Shown here: positions 56,373 to 64,000 of the stretch, in pieces
Layout: every line of letters starts with the position of its first letter
How positions within the stretch are numbered: position 1 is the first letter of the stretch
Origin: Chelydra serpentina
Lineage: Eukaryota > Chordata > Testudines > Chelydridae
DNA: 64,000 bases
Direction of reading: 5' to 3'
Assembly (NCBI GenBank): GCA_037349315.1
Contig: JBAIAC010000010.1
Coordinates: forward strand, 29,924,001 to 29,988,000
Made by a program: the position numbers and the translations under genes
Notes under the pieces: generated by a model
Told to the model about the DNA's origin: nothing
What the model saw: only the letters and a program-made list of their open reading frames with translations
Database searches by the model: none

Positions 56373-57930
56373 AATCCCTCTCTCCAGTCATCAAATCTGA
56401 TAATTTATCTGGGTTGGTCCTTACCCTTTTGCCATCTGTTGGCTACTAACCCTTTCCCACACACTCTGTGTGTGCAGTAGGTATGCCCTATCAGACTCAT
56501 GTAAAATTAGAGTTACCAAAAGGAACTGGCCATTTGTTACTAAAAATGATAGTGTATCATTATTCTTCCTCCCTCCTCATGTTGATATTTCACCTTGGAC
56601 CTGTCCTATGAAATAAATAATAGTGCCATCTCATTATGTTTTAATGTGTTGTAGTTCATATCTGAAAAGGTCAAAAAACTAAAAATAATCTAACTAGGCC
56701 ATCTATTCTACAACTGTTCTATTTAAAAGTGGCTGAGTATGTGTATGTGCACGTGAGTTGGTAACAGTGAGAGCCCAAACTCAAACTTGACTCTGTATGG
56801 CTGCAACTTCACTTGGATACTGACAGTTTACAACAATCTCTGTTTTTGCAAAGTCATAATTTGCTGCCATGGAAAGAATTCCATTAGCAGAAAATAAATG
56901 TGTTGCCTCAAATCTTCAGGGAAAGAAATATTCCAGGAGGAAGATAATTTTTTTTTCTTTCAACTACAAGAAAGAAGAAGCCAGAAAAACAGGGAGGGAA
57001 GGGTGGGTACATGGTTTTGAGATGCTGACGTGGAAGATAAATAACCAAGGCTTGGGTAATAAAACGAAAACACTAATATTGTTCCTTCTGGCGCAAGGCC
57101 CAAATCTAGGTTCATCACAGGGCATATCTGATACAAAAACTCTTCATAGAACTATCTTTTGATGAATATTCAAGTTGTTCTTAGAAGAATACAGGAAGGG
57201 AAAGGTTTGTAATATGAAAAAGTAAACAACAGGAAGAAAATGAAATGAAACAACCAAGACACAGTTTTAAAATGGTAAATGTTTTCCTTTCGAAAGTCAC
57301 ATTAGGACTGGTGAAAAGTGCCAGATTAATAGCCCAGGGGAGTGAAGTATCCACAGAATAACAACAACGTGAGCGGTGCTAGTATACAATCTGCCTCCAC
57401 CAGACACTGGAGAGATCACCTCTAGGCCTCAGGTGGTGTAAACTGTCATAGATCCACTGCTGCCAACACAGGTCTGACAATTTACAGCAACTGAATTCTT
57501 GGCCTCTCTGCTGAGACTGACAACAGAGTTCCCAGTTAGTTTCCCTATGTCCTGCCCTTCTCCTTTATAGGCCCAATTCTGTGACGTGCTTTTCAACATG
57601 AATTGAGGGCACTCAGCACCACCCAGAGTTGGGACCATAGTTTGATTCATTAGACTGAAATAACTACAGCCAGCTCAAAGCCTGCCCAAACCAGGCCTGA
57701 GATTTGGTAAGCAGGATTCACTGCTAAGTGTCAACCGTCAGCTACTCAGTAGAAAAGGTCAACAAATATGTTAAGCTTTGTTCCTTAATAACGTCCATGC
57801 CAATGTAAATTAGGAAGAGACACCTCATTATAAAGAAAAATCCACTCCAGACATTTACCTGATGTTCTCCCACTACTATTATTAAAATTATTGTCATCAG
57901 TACTGTGAAAGTATGAAATGAAGTGGTGTG
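56373..57930. other. Non-coding, mostly unique DNA
   Basis: No supported gene. The 97-codon frame at 56869-57162 is Lys-rich and lacks domains. Confidence 0.55.
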
Positions 57931-58142
57931 GAGACGGGTAGCTCAGTGGTTTGAGCATTGGCCTGCTAATCCCGTGGTTGTGAGTTCAATTCTTGAGGGG
58001 GCCATTTAGGTATCTGGGGCAAAAATCTGTCAGGGGACAGTGCTTGGTCCTGCTATTGAAGGCAGGGGATTGGACTTGATGACATTTCAAGGTTCTTCCA
58101 GTTCTATGAGATAGGTATATCTCCATTCAAAAAAAAAAAAAA
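57931..58142 (+). mobile_element. Cry-type SINE with A-rich end
   Basis: Head gagacgggtagctcagtggt, then ttgagcattggcctgctaat, gtggttgtgagttcaattct, gccatttaggtatctggggc and a shortened, diverged tail (ggattggacttgatgacatt, ttccagttctatgag), followed near 58128 by an A run. It is more diverged than the copy at 56193, especially after the aaaaatctgtcaggg junction. Confidence 0.85.
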
Positions 58143-60939
58143 GGGTTAGAGAAAATGTTATTTATGCTAAGGAATCTGATCCCACATCTCTAAATTATTT
58201 TTCTTGCTGTCCTCATGTTTTGTCCTTGGCCTACTGAACATCATATCCTGTATTTGGGCCCAGGAAGGATGAAGACGATTAAAAGAGAGACTTTTTATTG
58301 CTAGTATAAACACACACATAAACGCACGCACATAGCCTCAATCAAAACTTTCTTTTAAAACCAGAGGGAAACCTTGTGATTCCTCAAAAAATAGGTTTAA
58401 TTTTTTACTGAGACAAGCTGTAGTACTGTTTTGAAGAGAATGCACATTGAAAATTATTTGACAGTTTTGCACACCAGTCTTTTTATTTATTTATTTTTAA
58501 AAAGCATAATTCTGAAGATGCCAGGGGGAATTCTGAGGTGTAGGGAACCATCTTCATATTTTTTGGAATGTCACAGACAGTCCAAATGCTAGTCCACTGT
58601 AACAAAACCAAAGCAAGAGTTCTTCAAGCGACATATGCCCTTCTCCCTTTCCAAATTCCTACTATTTTGGTAGTAAGGACATTTCCTATTTTACAGAAAT
58701 TGAGTAAGGACATAAATCATGTTTAGAATCAAACAGCCCAGTCTTGCAAGTTGATCCACATACACAGACGCATTGCATTCAGAGGGAACCCCACTAAAGT
58801 CATAGTACTGTGAATCAGGCTGCAGGATCAGGCCTTTGTAACTACACTAATAGGCTTTTCAAAATTACGTTTTTAAAATTAAAGGTAAATAGATTTGTAC
58901 ACAATACAAATATCTTGTACAAGGGAGGGTTTTAGATATACAAGAAAAGGGAACACCGCTGAACGTAGGCAATATTAGTTACAGTATACAGTAAAGATCC
59001 AAACTCTTGTATAAGGTATATCAACGATTTGTTTTCAATCACTTCATCCCACGTGGTCCATTTTTCCTTCACTAGTTTACCTGTTAACATATGTGTTATA
59101 CGTCTTTCAATTTCTCTTATTCTTGTTAAACATATTTCTGTGCTCTATAGTGAGTTTTTATTTCTGCAACCACAGAAATAAGGTACAACTACTGTGCTCT
59201 TATTTTCCTCTTTAGTCTATTTCATTCTGCTAATTTTTAATGCCAAAGTTAATTGATCAGTAAAAACCACAACAGCTATCTGTGAAAGGAAATGAGGGAT
59301 GTTTACAGTTGTGAGAAGTCAGAAAATGGGGGAGCGGGGGGAATACCCTCATCACTTATAATTGGATATAATTGATTAAAAATGACTGTCTCATTCATAC
59401 CCACAAATGAAACAACTTCAACTTCCCTGAGGTTCTAAATTTAACAGAAATTTAAACAACTCATGCAATTTTTATCTCAAGTTAAATGAAAAATCGAGGT
59501 GCTGACACGATGCATTTTAGAACAGACCTATCATTCCAAATGAGAAATTAGTTAACAAATTACACAGAACTCTGTAGCTTCTCCATTCCTCCCCAAACCA
59601 TAGCCCTCCAGCAGGAGTACTACCAATACATTCCCTCAGAGGCATGGGATACAACCAACACTCTTGTCCATTGTGAAGAGTGAAATCTGTAACTGGTATT
59701 TTACTTGGGAAATCATCTGCTATTGTCTCAATTCTGCTGGCACAGCAGGTGAAAATCAGGAGCAGCTGTGCATCCGAGTCGGAATACGCCCTCAGTAGGA
59801 CAGTGTTGGCACTACCAGTAACTGCAGGGAGGGCAGGTTTACATTCTGGCTAATGTTCCATGGGAGCCTCCTGGCCAGGGGCTCACTGGGAGATTTGATA
59901 AATCAATGCACCCCTTGGGTCTCCTGGCCACGCCTCTTCCCCAGTCAGAGGCTGTGCTGCTGACTCCCTGGAGAAATGGGGTTTGCAGGTTCTTGGCACC
60001 AGCCCTCCTGATCATCTCCTCCCGGCAGATTTTCTGCTGAGAGCAGCCCTATGCTCAAGCTGGTAGAAGCCAGCATATCCCAGGGCTAAAATAAGCCCGA
60101 TGTCTTGCACATGGAGAGTACACAAACAGAAATTAAGGAGTTCATTTTACATAAACAATAGAAAAATACAAAGCAAGAGAATGTACAGTGTGTAGATTTT
60201 TGATGTGTCAAGCTTCATCCCTTTTCAAACTACCCTGTGAAGGACCGGAAAATAAAACAGACGTCACTTCTTTAGAAACACAACTTCTGAGAGAGTGTGT
60301 CTATGCACATGGATCGATATGGGCTAATGTCTATAAATAGCTCCAACCTGGCAGCACTGGAGCAGCAACAGAAGCCGGACTGTGGCAACAGCCGGCTTTG
60401 CTATGGAACTTTTCATCTTAATGCCATCCTGCTTCTTGTCCTCGGAGATGCACTGAAAATGGGTCTGCCTCCTCAAAGCGTTGTTATTCTTTTCAACGTG
60501 GTTTCATTGGGCAATACTAGTAATTTTTCTATGTCATATTTAAATATTGCAATATTTGGTCTTTATTTCAAGCCAATGCAGCAACCTATACATACCCTGA
60601 TTTCATTGTAAACACACAAATGTCAAGAAACAGTATTTTAAAATGCAGTTTATATACATGTTCAATTAAATGCTGTTAGACGTGCAGAGTGTGCTATGTC
60701 ATGCTATGGAACAGTGTAGAAACAGTATAAAGAAACCTGGTATTGAATGAAATCAGATCAAACAATCCCATAGAAACAAAACACCCATCCACCCTCTTTG
60801 GGCGCTATTTCTTTGTTATTTTAAATTGATTTACATTGGTTATGCATTCAGGATGAATTTCACCCCATCCCACCAAAACAAAAACAAACAAACAAACAAA
60901 CCTAAATCCTGAGTATATGGGCTTCAGCGTTCTTGTGAC
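58143..60939. other. Non-coding, mostly unique AT-rich DNA
   Basis: No supported gene. The 104-codon frame at 60297-60611 (plus) has no domain or exon-like borders. Confidence 0.55.
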
Positions 60940-61018
60940 GTTGAATGCATTAATATTTGCAAAGCACTTTGAGATATTCTGAAGTGGAAATATTATTTAT
61001 TATTCACATTATTAGCTA
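60940..61018 (+). mobile_element. MIR-type SINE fragment
   Basis: The words ttaatatttgcaaagcactt, tgagatattctgaagtggaa and a TTATT-rich end match the post-core part of a MIR SINE in plus orientation. Confidence 0.5.
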
Positions 61019-63010
61019 AGCTTGTGTGCAGTTGGAAAATCTGGTGGAGTTAATTATTTGCTCTTCATTAATCTTGCAAAAAAACAGGCCAGGTCATCAG
61101 GTGCACCTCACCTATGCTCAGCATATTGGGGTGGGGTGGAGGGTGAGAGGGCACGGAGCAGAGGGTAGGTAACTTTATACCACCTTTCCATCCCTCTGAT
61201 AGTGGGGGCAGATGGGAGAGAGTTTGTTCCCTAGCACGAATTAGAGTAACTGTAAGGGTGTTCTAGCTTATGTTGGCAGTAAGTGCCCCATAGATTCCAA
61301 TTTGTTGGTCCAGGACTGCATTCCAGTCACACACCCCAAACCCCAGCGGGCCCCTATGTTGGGCTGAGGTGGGGCAGGAACTGGTGATCCTATCCTGGGA
61401 TTTCCCTACATCAGCAGAGCCCCCAGCTATCTATTTAAGTGAGTTCTCCCTCCAGTTTGTGTCACCAGACTGGCAGTAAAAGGACTGAGCAGGGATCTAG
61501 ATCTGGCTAATTATTTTCATTGAGATTCACCAGTAGTGCAATGTTTCAGAGCACTACCTGGACGCAGGAAGCAGAGAGAAAGGGCACTCGGACCACAAGT
61601 TCAGCTACGCCCACTGGTGTAAATCATTTTTTTTAATGTCAAAAGATATTAAGTAGTCTCTTCTTTTATTGTGAAAAGTTCTAGAGTAGTATCACTTGAA
61701 ACTCTTTCCCCTCTGTTATGATACAGTGTTTACAAGATCTATAATATATAGGTGGTATGTTATGTATATAATCCAGTTTGATATAAACAGCTTTCAGGTT
61801 CACTGAGAGATGCTCTTCTCTACACAGTAATACCCGCTACGAGGCTGTATTGTATTATGTTACATGGTAATGGTATTTCCAGAAAAAAATGAATTACACA
61901 TTAATAAAGCAATGAAAGTATGCAGGTAACCATGGCTACTGTTGTGGACTCAATAACATCTCTTATACAGCTGTTAACATTTGTATTATTGCCAATTAAG
62001 CTGCAGAGATCAGATTTGAAAAAGGGCTAGCAAACAGTAATTTCTCATCTGAAGGAAGTAAATGCAGGCTTCTACAGCAGATTACATTATTTTTTGTCTT
62101 CTAAACAGGCACATCCTTCTTCCAACGTTCAAATTAATACTGAATACTAGTAATGAAAATATAACCCCTCCATGGCCATCAGTTACATAACTTGTGTGTC
62201 AGTAACAGGTTTCACCCAAGCTACCTCTTTTATTAAAGTTATCTAAATTATATTTCCTTTACTGATGTCCCACACAACCTATGTATCTGTAACTGGACTT
62301 CCACAAAGCCTCTTGAAGAGTCTCTTGAATACACACAAGAGGCTTCTCAGTCCCTTTAAAAATGTGCAACCAAAATGCTAGTGTTCCTGTAACTGATCAT
62401 AACATCTGCCCCTTCTACTTGGTGCCACAACCAAGAGTCCTGGTCACCAAAAGTATTACTTCAACGAAAGTCTGAAGGCAGCTGGGAAGAGGAAGAGGCA
62501 GCACTTTCCCCTTTGACACTGCTTGCATTTCCAAACTGTTCCTTCTTACATCACCTTTCTATTTATGGGTCAGATTTTCTCCTCCCACAGCCCAAAGAAT
62601 TATAGAGGAGAGAGCACCCCTGGGGAATTTACCCCTGGTAAGAAAATGTACAAAATAAAATTGTGCATTTGGGATATTTTGGAAGTAGCTGCTAAACAAG
62701 TTGAAAGAGCATCTAGAGGACTATGTTAGGAACCTGAGAACAGCTTGCAAGGTGAGCCAGTGCACCTTGCACCAGCTTCCAGTAACACCACTAAAATGAA
62801 GATAATGAAAAATGCCAACTGTGTAAGCAGGGCGAGGAAGAACCTGGAGCAACTGCCCCCACATCTCCCTCCACAAGATTGCACCACCCCCCGCGATTGA
62901 ATCACTTTGTCCTCCCAACAGAACTGCCAAAATCTCTCCAAGTTTGAATCACATATAAATCTCTATCCTGTATGAGTTTGTGTTCCATGCCTGCTTTGGA
63001 GAGGAAGAAA
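61019..63010. other. Non-coding, mostly unique DNA
   Basis: No supported gene or named repeat. Frames under 75 codons. Confidence 0.55.
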
Positions 63011-63300
63011 GATTTCTTGGTTAAGGCACTAGACTAGGACTGGATTTAATTCCAGCTCTGCCACAAACTCCCTGTGTAACCTCATGCAAGTCAATCTCCG
63101 TGCCTCAGTTCCCCATCTGTAAAACAGGGATAATAATGCTTCCTTTCTCCCACCCTTTATCTGTTCTGTCCATTTAGACTGTAAGGTCTTTGAGGCAGAG
63201 TGTACGTACAGTGCCCAGCACAATGGGGCTCTGATCTAGGCTGGAGCTTCTGGCTGCTACTCGAATATAAATTAATCAGTAGTAATAATAATATTGTTTT
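63011..63300 (+). mobile_element. Nearly complete MIR-type SINE with L2-like tail
   Basis: tRNA-like head (ttggttaaggcactagacta, ggatttaattccagctctgc), then the core (ctgtgtaacctcatgcaagt, gtgcctcagttccccatctg, taaaacagggataataatgc), and a tail (ttagactgtaaggtctttga, cagtgcccagcacaatgggg) ending in a TAA repeat near 63280-63297. It is the best-preserved MIR-like copy here and shows which parts the fragments at 26225 and 30285 derive from. Confidence 0.8.
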
Positions 63301-63363
63301 TAAAAGTGATGCTTGACCTTAGAGAGTTTTGGGTGCTTATGACATTCTGGGATGCAATACAGA

Positions 63364-64000
63364 CCTGTGAGGGGTTGTGTCACCACTTGCCCTGCAACTT
63401 GGGGTGCCTCACAATGCTTTGCTGCTGTAGCTCCCACCGTGGGCTCCTCACAAATAGCCAAGCAGCATGCAGGTCACACCCTGAGAGTCTGGGTATAGCT
63501 ACAGCCCTGGTCCAGCAGTTCTGACCCCAACAGCCTGTCAGCAAACACCAGCCACACTCTGGCTTCCAGCAGCCTTGGTCAGTACTTGCAGGGTGACCTC
63601 AAAACACCTCCCCATCCTGGATTCCCCCCCCCCACCCCAAATGTGTGTTTTGCACTGTCCAGCCCTCTCCTGTATAGTCCAGATATATTAGGTCCATTGC
63701 CCCTCTAAGGGAATCAACATACAACTGTCTGCTTCCTTAAATAGTGTTACCCAAAAAAATTCACAACACTGGATTAGTTTTGATTAAAGAATAAAACACA
63801 TTTATTTACTCACAAAGAGATAAATTTAAAGTGAGTACAAGTAATGAGGCTTAGAAATGGTAACAAGAATAATAAAGCTAGAATATTTTCTAAAGTTAAC
63901 AAGCTGGATTTGGTTCAAGGTGAAGTCCCTTACCACATGTTCCCAGTAACACTGCTGACCAAACTCTCAGGCCAGGATCTACTCCCAAAGTCTAACAGCT
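63364..64000 (-). mobile_element. LTR-like sequence running off the right edge
   Basis: Begins tgtgaggggttgtgtcacc after gcaatacagacc and continues in GC-rich then AT-rich sequence with aagaataaaacacatttatt and tcacaaagagataaatttaa near 63790. This resembles, in composition and order, the LTR at 2324-3434. Minus-strand AATAAA words occur near 63800. The far end lies outside the window. Confidence 0.45.

Noticed and set aside
60297..60611. 104-codon frame on plus with a hydrophobic stretch
   Set aside because: No family resemblance and ordinary AT-rich surroundings. Within chance length.

Overview
The window looks like nuclear DNA of a turtle, most likely a cryptodire. Four things support this. 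There are three tRNA-derived SINEs of the Cry type, each with a tRNA-like head and a CR1-like tail. There are many CR1 LINE 3' ends. There are MIR-type SINEs. There are Harbinger, hAT and LTR copies of kinds that, as I remember them, are abundant in turtle assemblies. No bacterial, plasmid or phage gene organisation is present, and I found no exon of a conserved host gene. I read the segment as intergenic or intronic DNA whose structure comes almost entirely from transposable elements.

Layout. 1-2018 is the right part of a Harbinger-type unit. It holds a 76-bp tandem array, a short plus-strand ORF with weak resemblance to a BEN domain, and a convergent, intact Myb/SANT-like ORF. It ends in a terminal repeat followed by TAA. 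2324-3434 is a solo LTR with a 5-bp duplication, split by a 295-bp Harbinger MITE. 3.5-12 kb is mostly unique DNA with MIR SINEs, a CR1 end inserted in a MIR, and a diverged direct duplication near 8.5 and 9.0 kb. 12.3-17 kb has a purine/pyrimidine-rich tract, a hAT MITE with an in-frame-length minisatellite, GC-rich repeats, a Cry SINE, a CR1 3' end and a small MITE.

About 17.98-22.27 kb is the relic of a complete Harbinger element: a broken HARBI1-type transposase on plus and a broken two-exon Myb/SANT-like partner on minus, with a hAT MITE inserted between them. 22.6-23.5 kb has a rearranged short repeat with a 13-bp target duplication and a 684-bp inverted-repeat transposon. 23.5-39 kb is largely unique DNA with a foldback transposon (29.5-30.1 kb), a hAT MITE (31.7 kb) and a GAAA microsatellite. 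39.8-44.98 kb is a dense nest: a Tx1-like LINE fragment, a GC-rich repeat block, two hAT elements, and a CR1 split by an LTR that carries TATA and polyadenylation signals. 46.05-48.49 kb is a long antisense CR1 with a dead reverse transcriptase. The rest has further CR1 ends, a long-TIR Harbinger MITE, LTR-like sequence, Cry SINEs and MIR SINEs, and ends inside an LTR-like element at the right edge.

How the parts relate. In Harbinger elements the transposase and the Myb/SANT-like protein act together, and both halves are visible here, the transposase clearly inactive. The Myb/SANT-like ORF at 1013-1705 is unbroken as far as its predicted splice donor. The small MITEs with TTA/TAA duplications could have been moved by such a pair. 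The most unusual item is the BEN-like ORF and tandem array sharing a unit with the intact Myb/SANT-like ORF. Family names rest on remembered consensus features, because no search could be run.
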